A DNA stretch of 64,000 nt from UBA7702 sp040776805 (GCA_040776805.1 JAXGZS010000001.1:1-64000); one strand, 5' to 3'; positions 1 through 8,785 are shown, numbered from the stretch's first letter. Notes: generated from the sequence alone by a model not told the origin. Program-made: numbers and translations.

Positions 1-915
1 GGCGAATATCTAAAGATATAGAACTTGATTCATCAACAATTCCAATATAACAATAAGCATTATAAAAGGTAATGTTATTTCCCGATATTCTATAGTCTTG
101 GCTAAAAGATGAACGACAATCGTAAATTGAGGGTAAATTAACTTGATTACGAAGTTTTGTTATCTCTGACTGATTTAAGCATATACCATCATTTATTAAT
201 GCACTAATTATGTTACATGATATTTTTGCGGTTTCTGCACGAGAGATATAACTATACGGATAAAACCGATAGTTATTATCGCCACGAACGATGTCAGCTT
301 TCTGTAATTTATAGACTGAGTCTTTTGCATAAGAGGCAATGGATGAATCGTCTTTAAATGTAATTTTATAACTTAGAATAGGTAATGTTAAAGTTTCTGC
401 ATTCACACAATATCGAACTACCATCACTGCAAAATCTTGACGTGTCAGATAGTCATTCGGTGAGAAATTTCCATTACCTGTTCCGTTTACAATACCTTTA
501 TTATAGGCCCAAACTATATAGTCTTTAGCCCAATGATTGCTAATGTCGTTAAATGGTATGCCTGACGTATTACCTAAACTCCCTGCGTAAGAACGAGCCA
601 AGATGGTGACTGCTTCGGCTCGAGTAATAGTATTATTTGGTCTAAAAGTTCCGTCAGAATATCCATTTACTACTCCACGCTTTGCAACATCTATAACATA
701 ATATCGATACCATGCGGTGTATGAAACATCAGAAAAGAAACATTTTCAAAAATTGATGTTGTATACTTAACGTCGCTGGACTCAAATGTATGTAGTGCAT
801 CTGTTGCAGATACATCTTTCGGGAAAAACATCCATATACATATAATGCATAAAACTAAAGCCAGAAATTTGTTTGTAACTAAATTGCCATTAGGAAATTG
901 TAAATTTTTTCTCAT
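1..915 (-). pseudogene. SLH-domain surface protein, 5' part, frameshifted, runs off the left edge
   Basis: The first codons, from an ATG at 915 behind a GGAAGGG ribosome site, encode a signal peptide with a hydrophobic stretch (LALVLCIICIWMFF). From about 735 down to base 1 a different frame is fully open and encodes S-layer homology repeats: SDVSYTAWY...GYSDGTFRPNNTITRAE, then HWAKDYIVWAYNKG...FSPNDYLTRQDF, then a third, more diverged copy. SLH domains bind pyruvylated secondary cell-wall polymer. Adding one A to the AAAA run at 733-736 would join the signal peptide and SLH frames exactly, so this is one gene with a single-base deletion, either real or a sequencing error. The rest of the protein lies outside the window. 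The gene is clearly AT-richer than its neighbours. Confidence 0.8.
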
Positions 916-1039
916 TTAAAACCCTTCCTTTTTTATAATTACCTCTGTCTACCTAAAATGTTTTGTTTTGGTTCTGTGGAGCATCCTGTGCATCCTTAAT
1001 TGTGTGGTTCTGTTGTATAGTATATGTCTTTTCATTGTC

Positions 1040-1068
1040 ATTATAAACTTTTATATCTGTAACGTCAA
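1040..1068 (-). promoter_or_regulatory. Sigma-A promoter of the SLH gene
   Basis: On the minus strand TTGACG (1063-1068) and TATAAT (1040-1045) are separated by 17 bp. Transcription would start near 1033, leaving a leader of roughly 118 nt before the ATG at 915. This accounts for the otherwise gene-free stretch 916-1160. Confidence 0.7.
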
Positions 1069-1150
1069 TCGTTATCTTAATAAAACTTTTATAGATAATA
1101 ATGATAATGGCTTCTGTCCTCCTATCTGTGATTTAACATATGTGGTGTTC

Positions 1151-1202
1151 GTAAAACAAAACAGGGTATTCCCAAAATCCTAACGTGATTTTGGGAATAC
1201 CC
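1151..1202 (-). terminator. Rho-independent terminator downstream of mntP
   Basis: A perfect 16-bp inverted repeat (GGGTATTCCCAAAATC, 1164-1179, and its complement, 1187-1202) with a 7-nt loop is followed on the minus strand by a T-rich tract (plus strand 1151-1163). It ends the leftward transcript of mntP. Confidence 0.75.
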
Positions 1203-1246
1203 TAAGCAAAGACATACTCTTCGTGGTTTGCGCTGCATTCCTTTGC

Positions 1247-1813
1247 TCAAAAGGCGATGATGCCCAGGTGCTCCAGTAAGATTTTTGTACCCAGCAAAAT
1301 CAGAATGGCGCCGCCGGCAAATTCTGCTTTCGCTTTATAGCGAATACCGAAGAGATTGCCGACCTTGACCCCGATTAAGGAGAGGATGAAGGTGGTAATG
1401 CCGATGGTCAGGACGGCGGGAACGATGTGTACCTGCAAAAAGGCGAAAGTTATGCCGATGGCCAAAGCGTCGATGCTGGTGGCGACGGCAAGAATGAACA
1501 TGGATTTGAAAGCGACGGAAGCGTCGCCTTTATCCTCTTCCTTGCCGAGGGCCTCTCGAATCATGTTGACGCCGATGAGTAATAGCAGGACAAAGGCGAT
1601 CCAGTGATCGACGGCGGTGATTTTCTCCTGGAATTGAACTCCCAGCAGATAACCGATGACCGGCATCAGTCCCTGAAAGCCGCCAAACCAGGCGCCGATG
1701 ATCACAGCGTCTTTGATTTTGATTCTTTGCATGCCAAGACCTTTGCCCACCGCCACGGCAAAAGCGTCCATGGAGAGACTGATGGCGATCAGAAACAATT
1801 CGATGAAACTCAT
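1247..1813 (-). CDS. mntP: Manganese efflux pump MntP
   Basis: This 188-residue polytopic membrane protein has the length and the two repeated signature motifs of MntP: SMDAFAVAVGKG near residue 14 and the related ATSIDALAIGITFA near residue 110, each with an intramembrane aspartate. The family exports Mn(II) and prevents manganese toxicity. The start has a GAAGGAG site just upstream. It lies 18 bp downstream of the HAD phosphatase gene on the same strand and is probably co-transcribed with it. No manganese riboswitch (yybP-ykoY type) was seen upstream. Confidence 0.92.
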   Translation of the reverse strand: MSFIELFLIAISLSMDAFAVAVGKGLGMQRIKIKDAVIIGAWFGGFQGLMPVIGYLLGVQFQEKITAVDHWIAFVLLLLIGVNMIREALGKEEDKGDASVAFKSMFILAVATSIDALAIGITFAFLQVHIVPAVLTIGITTFILSLIGVKVGNLFGIRYKAKAEFAGGAILILLGTKILLEHLGIIAF

Positions 1814-1831
1814 AAAGCAGGCTCCTTCATT

Positions 1832-2461
1832 TTAAAGCAGGTGCAACAGATCGGAAATACTATGGATGGAGGGCGTTTCCTTTTCCACGCGGCCGAAACC
1901 GTAAGCGGCATGGAGGAAGGATACGCCGGCTTTCTCGGCGGCGAGCCGGTCTTTTTCCGTATCGCCGATATAAACCGGGTTTTTTAAGGCAAAAGAAGTT
2001 ACCAGAGAGCGGATATTTTCCGCCTTTTCTTTGCCGCGATCACCGTAACAGAGGGTGGCGCGAAAGCAGTCCTCTAAGTGGTGATGGTGCAGGAAAGCTT
2101 CGATGTAGCCGCTGCTGCAGTTGCTGACAATGAATAGGGGCAAGCGTTCTTTTAAGCGCCTTAGGGTTTCTTCGACACCGGGGTAAAGGATCCCGCCAAT
2201 GCTTGGCAGTTCTTTTCTCTCCGCTTCCCCGCAGAGGGCCATCAGCGCCGCGCGGCGGTGGTCGGGCAGACCGGGAAAAAGTCTTGCGCCGATTTCTTTT
2301 GTGTTCAGACCCATGATATTTTTGATATCATTTTCGCTGAAAACTTCTTTGACGTCGGGCTCTTTGGCGACGGCTCGATTCCAGGTGTCGGTAACGCTTT
2401 TGACCGCGTTCCACAGCGTGCCGTCAAGATCGAAAATCATACTGTCAAAGGATCCCATCAT
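1832..2461 (-). CDS. HAD-family hydrolase (phosphoglycolate phosphatase-like)
   Basis: This 209-residue soluble protein has the HAD motifs in order: the nucleophile motif FDLDGTLWN near residue 9, the Ser motif FIVSNCSSG, a Lys in the third motif, and the acidic motif YIGDTEKDRLAAEKAG. The helical cap after motif I is typical of Gph/PgmB-type phosphatases. The substrate cannot be read from sequence. The start ATG has a strong GGGGGG-type site upstream, and a second ATG follows immediately. It is the first gene of a probable two-gene unit with mntP. Confidence 0.8.
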   Translation of the reverse strand: MMGSFDSMIFDLDGTLWNAVKSVTDTWNRAVAKEPDVKEVFSENDIKNIMGLNTKEIGARLFPGLPDHRRAALMALCGEAERKELPSIGGILYPGVEETLRRLKERLPLFIVSNCSSGYIEAFLHHHHLEDCFRATLCYGDRGKEKAENIRSLVTSFALKNPVYIGDTEKDRLAAEKAGVSFLHAAYGFGRVEKETPSIHSISDLLHLL

Positions 2462-2494
2462 ACGTTTCCCCCCATGCGTAAATTCAATACGTTT

Positions 2495-2503
2495 ATTATA
2501 TCA
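2495..2503 (-). promoter_or_regulatory. Extended -10 promoter for the HAD-mntP unit
   Basis: On the minus strand TGATATAAT is an extended -10 element (TG-N-TATAAT), about 35 bp upstream of the start codon. I see no good -35 hexamer, which is tolerated at extended -10 promoters. Confidence 0.5.
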
Positions 2504-2678
2504 TACGCGTCAAATCCACGGCTTCGTTTTGCGGATACACGAAGCGAAGCAGGGAAATTTATGAAAAGACGGGGTTTTCCCAGTATTTTAAGAAAAAATT
2601 TTTGGCAACAAAACCCCTGCTAAAAGAGGCGCAACCATTCTAAGCAGGCATTTTTTCGGAAATTTTTCAAAAAAGGGC

Positions 2679-2706
2679 TTTTCAAAAGCGGAAAAATGTG
2701 TATAAT
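2679..2706 (+). promoter_or_regulatory. Promoter of the IHF-like gene
   Basis: TTTTCA (2679-2684), a 16-bp spacer and TATAAT (2701-2706), with TGTG just upstream of the -10 element, form a plausible sigma-A promoter about 50 bp before the start codon. Confidence 0.55.
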
Positions 2707-2755
2707 AAGTAACGAACCCTTTAGGAAAGGACTTATAGAACGGAGGAGTATACAA

Positions 2756-3064
2756 ATGGCAGTACCTAAAATCAGTGCAGAAGACAGGGCAAAAGCATTG
2801 GAGAAAGCTCAGAAAGTAAGAAAAGAACGTGCCGCGATGCGTGAAAACATGAAGGCCGGTAAAATGGCGATGAAAGACGTCATCGCGAAAAAAGATGACG
2901 ATGTCGTCGGTGGCATGAGAGTGAAATACGTTCTCGAATCTATGCCTGGCATCGGTAAAGTCCGCGCCAAAGAAATCATGGAACAGATCGGCATCGATGA
3001 AAACCGCAAAATCAAAGGACTCGGTTCCCGTCAGGAAGCCGCTCTGCTCGAAAGACTGAAATAA
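2756..3064 (+). CDS. Integration host factor, actinobacterial (mIHF) type
   Basis: This 102-residue basic protein has a charged helical N-terminal half (DRAKALEKAQKVRKERAAM) and a C-terminal DNA-binding part with a helix-two-turn-helix-like core (LESMPGIGKVRAKEIMEQIGI, then KIKGLGSRQEAALLERL). This matches mIHF of actinobacteria and related Firmicute proteins, which bind and bend DNA and are not homologous to enterobacterial IHF. The start is MAVPKIS, since a GGAGGAG site sits 7-8 bp upstream; an upstream in-frame ATG at 2696 lies inside the -10 element and is rejected. It is monocistronic, with its own promoter and terminator. Confidence 0.85.
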   Translation: MAVPKISAEDRAKALEKAQKVRKERAAMRENMKAGKMAMKDVIAKKDDDVVGGMRVKYVLESMPGIGKVRAKEIMEQIGIDENRKIKGLGSRQEAALLERLK

Positions 3065-3114
3065 GCTCCGTATTTTTATATCGAACATACCATAAGTGTA
3101 AATTAGCTGTGAAA

Positions 3115-3145
3115 AGCGTTGGGTTATTATACCCGGCGCTTTTTT
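3115..3145 (+). terminator. Terminator of the IHF-like gene
   Basis: AGCGTTGGGT (3115-3124) pairs with ACCCGGCGCT (3131-3140) with two G-U pairs, followed by a run of T. Confidence 0.75.
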
Positions 3146-3319
3146 AATGTGCCGGTCGCCGCCTGCCTTAAAATAACCGGTTTTTGAAAGGAACGGTTGT
3201 TTCTGCTTCCCGGGCAAGATTATTCGGTGTACAATTCGGTTCTTGTTTTTTTACAGGGGGTCATATATAATATACCTAATAATAAAGGGAGTTTCTCCTT
3301 CATACGGAGGCCATATAAC

Positions 3320-4516
3320 GTGAACAAAGATGATTTTGACGTCAGAAAAAGCATAGGTTCTTTGGCAAAGAAAAAAACGCAAAGCAAGGGCCAAGGCAAA
3401 AATCACCGGGAAAAGCCGGCGGATCGTCGGAGGGAAGATGGGAGCGGTCAAGGGGCGCACCGCGTTTCTCCCTTTTCCGGCATACCGGTGATCCGGCAAA
3501 CCGTCATTGCCGTGGCCGTTTGTTGCGTGGTGTTTCTGGCGGCGGGCTTCGCCCTTTTTTCCGTGACCCAGAAGGAAATCAGTGATCTCAAAAATGATCT
3601 CAAAGCATATACCGCCGACGGTATCGTTTCCGCCGGTTTTGTTGATGAAACCGTCAATCTCTGCTTAGAGGCTGTCGGCGCCAGGGTTGATTTGATGGAA
3701 ACCGTGATGGACAAGGCCGGCGACGGTAAGATGAGCAACAGCGATTTTCAGTGGTTCGGCAGCGAACTCACGGCGGTGAAAGCCGAAGCGGCGACCCTTA
3801 TAAAAATCCTCGACGAGGTAGATGCCGGGGAGGCTGCCGAAAAAACCTTTAACGACGAAATACAGAAACCTCTATCGGCCATGGAAGCGGCTTACGCTGA
3901 ATTGGAAGTCAGTGATGAGGATATGGCCAGCACCAATTTGGGAGATGACGGCGCCGCCACCGATACGGGCGCCTTTAAACTGCAAACCGGCGTCAAAGGG
4001 GCGTTGAAGTGGATTGTGGTCTTGATCCTGCTCATCGTATTGGCCCTGTTGAGCTTCTTATTCCGCAAAAAGATCGGCGGCTTGTTTCATCGCTTTTTCG
4101 GCAAAAAAGGCGTAAAAAAAGGGAAGCAGGGAAAGCGGAGCAGAAACCGTAATTCCAAGGAGTACGTCACCGTCGATTCCGGCAACAAAGACGCGGCGGA
4201 GATCGCCGCCGGCGAAACTCTCGAGGCCCAGGACGGGAAAACCCAACAGCGCAGTTTCGCTTTTGAAGAGGAACCCCGGGAAGCGGCCGTCGTACCGCCT
4301 GTCGGAGAAGCAGAGGGGGATCCATTGGACCGTTTGGCGCCCTCCTTCCGCACCATGGCGGCGGCAGAAAAAGCCAAAGCGGAAGCGGCTACGCCGCCCC
4401 CGCCGGCGCGAATGGTTTCCGAAGAGGATTTGATGGCCTTTGACCCGGCGGTGGAAGGTCAGGGTGAAATCGACGATACGAAAGATCCTCTGTTCAGTAA
4501 AGGCGAAGAGGACTAA
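3320..4516 (+). CDS. Uncharacterised two-TM membrane protein with charged tail
   Basis: I do not recognise a family. The start is the GTG at 3320 behind CGGAGG. About 398 residues: a basic N-terminal region rich in Lys/Gln/Gly, a first membrane segment (TVIAVAVCCVVFLAAGFALF, near residue 55), an acidic helical extracytoplasmic stretch of about 150 residues, a second membrane segment (WIVVLILLIVLALLSFLF, near residue 235), then a basic patch and a long Pro/Ala/Glu-rich, probably disordered cytoplasmic tail. It is followed within 31 bp by the next gene and is probably the first gene of a unit leading to the FtsW and PBP genes, so a role in cell-envelope assembly is a guess from context only. 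Confidence 0.6.
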   Translation: MNKDDFDVRKSIGSLAKKKTQSKGQGKNHREKPADRRREDGSGQGAHRVSPFSGIPVIRQTVIAVAVCCVVFLAAGFALFSVTQKEISDLKNDLKAYTADGIVSAGFVDETVNLCLEAVGARVDLMETVMDKAGDGKMSNSDFQWFGSELTAVKAEAATLIKILDEVDAGEAAEKTFNDEIQKPLSAMEAAYAELEVSDEDMASTNLGDDGAATDTGAFKLQTGVKGALKWIVVLILLIVLALLSFLFRKKIGGLFHRFFGKKGVKKGKQGKRSRNRNSKEYVTVDSGNKDAAEIAAGETLEAQDGKTQQRSFAFEEEPREAAVVPPVGEAEGDPLDRLAPSFRTMAAAEKAKAEAATPPPPARMVSEEDLMAFDPAVEGQGEIDDTKDPLFSKGEED

Positions 4517-4547
4517 ATCGCGGCCTTAAAGCCGAGGAAGGGCGTTT

Positions 4548-5621
4548 ATGGGAGCCATCGGACAATACTATTACAAAGATATCAAGGGCGCCGGCGGCCG
4601 CGTCAAAATCACGCCCGGATTTGAATCCTATGACAGAATCTTTTGTAAACCGGGGGTTTTCCCCCAGGGGGAAACGGCGCCTCCCGCTTTGTTATACGAC
4701 CGCAGCCCCGCCTTTTACTTCGTCGGCAGGGAAGAGCGCTATTTTGACGGCCGGGGAAAAGAGGAGATTACCGTGCGGCACGGCTTTCTTTTCCCTTTGG
4801 AGCTCTTTGCAGGCCATGTTTTCGGCGCGAAGCTCTACCGTTTTTTCGACATCGGCGATTTTGATTGTACGGCCGCCGGTTTCGACCGGGAAGAGGTGTT
4901 GTCGGCTAAAAACAAGTTGACGGTCACCGGCGATTGCTGTGATTTTCTGCGCCCCGCCGATGTTTTTTGGCAATGCAAAGAGACGCCGCGGTTTGTGAAA
5001 CAATTGCTCTATGCCTCATTGATGGCGGTGACCGAGGATTTTTCCCTCATCATCGCCTTGCCGGATTTAAACGCCGAGACGTATCATAAAACCGCTGTTT
5101 CGGTTCTAAAGAGCATTTTTGCCATGATCCCCTGGGAACTGCGGGAATATTTGACGTTCCATACCTGCGTTGATGATCAGTATGCCTTGGGCAATTTTAA
5201 AATCAGTTTCACCTCCTTTCCCGGTGAACGGCTGCGCAAGAGCAACCGCAGTTTCTATTTTGATCTGAAAAATCATAAAGTCACCCCCGATCTTGTCATT
5301 GAACAGAAGGTCAGGGGCACTGTCAGCGGGGATCTCCTTTATCTGATCTGGTTTTACCAGGACGAAAAGGCGCTGTCCGCTTTGTTTTATATCTTTCATC
5401 ACAACCGCGGGTTGCTGGGGGAAGATTCTCCCCGGATGGTGCTGATTGACGCGCTGTCCTGCTATTTTCTGCTGACAAAAGTCGGTGAAAAATATAGAGG
5501 TTTGCTCAAAGAGGAGCTCTCCCGGATCAGCAAAGGCGCTTCCCGAGAGATTCTGCTCTGTCTCGCCGGTCATCTCACCGACAGGGAATTTACAAGTCTT
5601 CGAGAAATGCTGCAAATATAA
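4548..5621 (+). CDS. Uncharacterised protein, possibly GAP1-N-like
   Basis: This 357-residue soluble protein starts with a strong AGGAAGGG site. The first 40 residues (GQYYYKDIKGAGG, then TPGFESYDRIF) recall the start of the GTPase-associated protein 1 N-terminal domain (QxxYY...GF pattern), described in bacterial multi-component signalling and conflict systems. This resemblance is by eye and weak. The remainder is mixed alpha/beta with many aromatic residues and no signal peptide or membrane segment. It lies between a two-TM protein and the FHA-FtsW gene with short spacings (31 and 30 bp). Confidence 0.5.
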   Translation: MGAIGQYYYKDIKGAGGRVKITPGFESYDRIFCKPGVFPQGETAPPALLYDRSPAFYFVGREERYFDGRGKEEITVRHGFLFPLELFAGHVFGAKLYRFFDIGDFDCTAAGFDREEVLSAKNKLTVTGDCCDFLRPADVFWQCKETPRFVKQLLYASLMAVTEDFSLIIALPDLNAETYHKTAVSVLKSIFAMIPWELREYLTFHTCVDDQYALGNFKISFTSFPGERLRKSNRSFYFDLKNHKVTPDLVIEQKVRGTVSGDLLYLIWFYQDEKALSALFYIFHHNRGLLGEDSPRMVLIDALSCYFLLTKVGEKYRGLLKEELSRISKGASREILLCLAGHLTDREFTSLREMLQI

Positions 5622-5651
5622 GTGATTTTTACGATGTAAGGAGAAGCCGTT

Positions 5652-7436
5652 TTGTCTTTCGGAGAAACGTTTTTGCAACCCTTATTTGAATTTTTTACGA
5701 CCCATCCCGACGCCGGCGGCTGGTATACGACGTTTGCCCGTTGGGTTTTTCCGCTGCTCGCCGTTATCTTGCTGGTGAAGGTCGTGCGCTCCCTGCTGCA
5801 GGCGGAAAACCCTGCCGAAGTTTGGGCGAATTTGCGCTTCCCCAACGGCAACGAAGTGCCCCTGACCCACTGGGAAAACGTCATCGGCCGGGCAAAGTCC
5901 GCCGACGTCATCGTGGCTTTTCCCACGGTATCCCGGAACCATGGTACCTTGGTTCGGGACGAAAACGGAGTTTGGTACTATAATGATTTAAACTCCAAGA
6001 GCGGTTCGCTGATCAACGGTACGCCGGTGACGGAAAAAACGCCGATCTCTTTCGTGGATACGCTGACCATCGGCGGCGGCGATTTTAAACTGATGCCGGT
6101 TTCCGCTAAGGAGCGGCGGAAAAACGTCAAAAAGCGGCTTTTCTTTTCCCGTCCCGAATCGCCCTGGAGCGCTCTTCTACTGTTGACGGTGTTCCAGTTT
6201 TTGGCGGCCTTTCAATTCATCGCCGCCTACGGCGCCGATTGCCCGCTCATGGCTCCCTTCTGCCTCCTTGGTCTCACGGTGGTGATGTGGGTTTATTATT
6301 TCGCCATGCGCGCTGTTCACCGCGTGGCTTTTGAGATGGAAACCATCGCCTTTTTCCTCTCAACGCTGGGTCTTTGTGTCTGCTCTACCGCGGCCCAAGG
6401 CGATATTTTCAAACAATTCGTCGCCATTTTACTGGGCCTCGGCCTGTTTCTGCTGATCAGTTGGTTTTTGCAGGATCTGGATCGCTGCAAAAAGGTGCGG
6501 CTGCCCTTGGTTGTCCTCGCCGTGGCCGCTCTTGGCTTCAATCTGCTTTTCGGCAAGATCACTTACGGCGCGCAAAACTGGGTTTCCATCGGCGGTCTTT
6601 CGGTACAGCCTTCGGAATTGGTCAAACTGGCCTTCGTCTTTGCCGGCGCGGCGACCTTGGACGAGCTGTTCCAAAAGGGTAATCTCACCCTATACGTGGT
6701 CTTTTCCGCCATCTGTTTCGCTGCCCTGGGCATCATGGGCGACTTCGGTACGGCCTTGATTTTCTTTGTGACTTTCGTCGTGATCTCTTTCCTGCGTTCC
6801 GGCGACTTTTCCAAACTGATCCTGATTTTGGGCGGCGCCGCTTTTGGCGGCATGATGATTTTACGTTTTAAGCCCTATATCGCCAGCCGTTTCGCGGCCT
6901 GGGGACACGTTTGGGAATACGCCAGCACCACCGGGTATCAACAGACGAGAACCATGTCGGCGGCGGCCAGCGGCGGTTTGGTGGGTGTCGGCGGTGGCAA
7001 CGGCTGGCTGCATACGGTGGCCGCCAGTGAAACCGACCTGATTTTCGGTGTTCTTGCCGAGGAGTGGGGGCTGCTCATCGCCGTCCTTGCCGTGCTTTGC
7101 ATCCTGACTTTGGCGGTCTTTGCCGTGAAGTCTATCTCCTCGGGGAGAAGCGCCTTTTATACGATTGCCGCCTGCGCCGGAACGACGCTCCTGGTCATGC
7201 AGACGATTCTCAACGTTTTCGGTTCCGTGGATCTTTTGCCTCTCACCGGTGTGACCTTTCCCTTCGTTTCCTGCGGCGGTACCAGCATGATGGTCTCCTG
7301 GGGCATCCTGGCCTTTTTGAAAGCCGCTGATACGCGGCAAAATGCCAGCTTCGCCGTGCGTTTGCCGGAGAAAAGGGATTTTCTCAGTAGAAAAGGGAAA
7401 AAAGGCAAAGGAGGGATGCATTATGAAGAAACTTGA
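5652..7436 (+). CDS. FHA-domain/SEDS fusion: FtsW/RodA-type peptidoglycan polymerase
   Basis: This 594-residue protein starts at TTG 5652 behind AAGGAG. It has an N-terminal membrane anchor (residues about 28-46), a cytoplasmic FHA domain (about 60-140, with GRAKSADV, SRNHGTL and NDLNSKSGSLING) and a complete SEDS domain (about 165-570). SEDS landmarks are NWVSIGGLSVQPSELVK, GDFGTALI, SGGLVGVGGGNGW, ETDLIFGVLAEE (carrying the conserved acidic residue of the family) and PFVSCGGTSMM. SEDS proteins polymerise lipid II glycan strands with a partner class B PBP, which here is the next, overlapping gene. The FHA domain implies control by a phosphothreonine protein, but no Ser/Thr kinase is seen in the window. 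Confidence 0.85.
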   Translation: MSFGETFLQPLFEFFTTHPDAGGWYTTFARWVFPLLAVILLVKVVRSLLQAENPAEVWANLRFPNGNEVPLTHWENVIGRAKSADVIVAFPTVSRNHGTLVRDENGVWYYNDLNSKSGSLINGTPVTEKTPISFVDTLTIGGGDFKLMPVSAKERRKNVKKRLFFSRPESPWSALLLLTVFQFLAAFQFIAAYGADCPLMAPFCLLGLTVVMWVYYFAMRAVHRVAFEMETIAFFLSTLGLCVCSTAAQGDIFKQFVAILLGLGLFLLISWFLQDLDRCKKVRLPLVVLAVAALGFNLLFGKITYGAQNWVSIGGLSVQPSELVKLAFVFAGAATLDELFQKGNLTLYVVFSAICFAALGIMGDFGTALIFFVTFVVISFLRSGDFSKLILILGGAAFGGMMILRFKPYIASRFAAWGHVWEYASTTGYQQTRTMSAAASGGLVGVGGGNGWLHTVAASETDLIFGVLAEEWGLLIAVLAVLCILTLAVFAVKSISSGRSAFYTIAACAGTTLLVMQTILNVFGSVDLLPLTGVTFPFVSCGGTSMMVSWGILAFLKAADTRQNASFAVRLPEKRDFLSRKGKKGKGGMHYEET

Positions 7437-8775
7437 ACGCCGGGCCATCATCTCTCTGCTTCTTGCGGCCTTTCTCTTTTTGGGTCTGATTTTTTTCTGT
7501 TTTCGTTTTGTGGTCCATGGCAGCGAATGGGCTTCTTTCCCCGCCAACCGGCATCTCTTTGCCGACGGCGCCTTGGATCGCGGTTCCATCTATGATGTCA
7601 ACGGCAACTTGCTGCTAAAAAACACCGAGAGCGGGGCGATCTATCATGACGATCAGAGCATCCGCAAAGCTACTTTGCATGTGGTGGGAGATGTATCCGG
7701 CAATATTTCCACCGGCGCGGAAACGAAGTTTGCCGGGAAGCTGACGGGCTATAATTTTATCAACGGCGCTTATGCCAAAAATAGTGACGGCCGTAATCTC
7801 TATCTGACCATTGACGCCAATGTCTGTAAAACGGCTTACGCGGCATTGAACGGCCGCAGCGGTACGGTGGGGGTTTACAATTATAAAACAGGGAAGATCG
7901 TCTGCTTGGTCAGTTCTCCGTCATATGACCCCAATCAGGGGATCGACAGCGCCTCCGCCGCGGAGGAGGGCTATTACATCAACCGTTTCTTTTCCGCTGC
8001 CTTCGTCCCCGGTTCCACCTTTAAAACCGTGACCGCGGCGGCGGTGATTGACCAAATGGACGGTTACGAAGGCTGGAGCTATACCTGTACCGGCTCGTAC
8101 ACCCTGGGCAACGACACCATCACCTGCCCTTCCGCACACGGTACCGTCGATTTTGAAGACGCCCTCTGCGTTTCCTGCAACTGCGCTTTTGCCAACCTGA
8201 CCCTCTCGTTAGGGGCTGATACGATGAGGGATTACGTGGATCAGCTGGGTTTGACGAAGTCCTATGCCATCAACGGTATTACCACGAAGGCCGGCTCCTT
8301 TTCTTTCTCCGAGGATCACGAGGCCGATTTGGCCTGGGCCGGCATCGGTCAGTCGGAAGATCTGGTCAACCCCTGTTCCATGATGATCTATATGGGCGCC
8401 ATCGCCAACCATGGCCGCGTCGTCGTGCCCCAGATCGTCTCCGCGGTGAAGACCGCCGGGAATTTTCCCCTGAGTCTTTACATTCCGAAGCCGCGGACAA
8501 AACTGATCAGCAGCGATACGGCCGCCACGTTAAAGGCCATGATGCGCAATAACGTGGTCAATAATTACGGGGAAGGCGCTTTGTCCGGCTACAATCTTTG
8601 CGCCAAATCCGGTACTGCGGAAGTGGGGGACGGAACCTCCCACGCCTGGTTCGTGGGGTTTCTCGACAGTGAGGAGGCTCCTTACGCCTTTGTCGTCTTG
8701 GTGGAACACGGCGGCAGCGGCGCGAAGGTGGCCGGTTCCGTGGCAAACACGGTTTTAGAGGCCATCGTCAATTAG
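7423..8775 (+). CDS. Class B penicillin-binding protein (PbpA/FtsI-like transpeptidase)
   Basis: This 450-residue protein has one N-terminal membrane segment (LLLAAFLFLGLIFFCFRFVV) and a transpeptidase domain with all three active-site motifs: SxxK at S198-TFK201, SxN at S251-C-N253 and K395-S-G397. It lacks the large pedestal and PASTA regions of long class B PBPs and resembles the short PbpA type. The start is ATG 7423 behind GGAGGG, overlapping the FtsW-type gene by 14 bp, so the two are translationally coupled and should form a glycan polymerase/transpeptidase pair. It would act on the outer face of the membrane in septal, lateral or cortex synthesis. Confidence 0.88.
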   Translation: MKKLERRAIISLLLAAFLFLGLIFFCFRFVVHGSEWASFPANRHLFADGALDRGSIYDVNGNLLLKNTESGAIYHDDQSIRKATLHVVGDVSGNISTGAETKFAGKLTGYNFINGAYAKNSDGRNLYLTIDANVCKTAYAALNGRSGTVGVYNYKTGKIVCLVSSPSYDPNQGIDSASAAEEGYYINRFFSAAFVPGSTFKTVTAAAVIDQMDGYEGWSYTCTGSYTLGNDTITCPSAHGTVDFEDALCVSCNCAFANLTLSLGADTMRDYVDQLGLTKSYAINGITTKAGSFSFSEDHEADLAWAGIGQSEDLVNPCSMMIYMGAIANHGRVVVPQIVSAVKTAGNFPLSLYIPKPRTKLISSDTAATLKAMMRNNVVNNYGEGALSGYNLCAKSGTAEVGDGTSHAWFVGFLDSEEAPYAFVVLVEHGGSGAKVAGSVANTVLEAIVN

Positions 8776-8785
8776 CAATACATGA

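Noticed and set aside
968..1183. 71-codon open frame on the plus strand upstream of mntP
   Set aside because: It covers the promoter and leader of the SLH gene on the opposite strand and the mntP terminator, has no ribosome site, and its hydrophobic composition follows from AT-richness.
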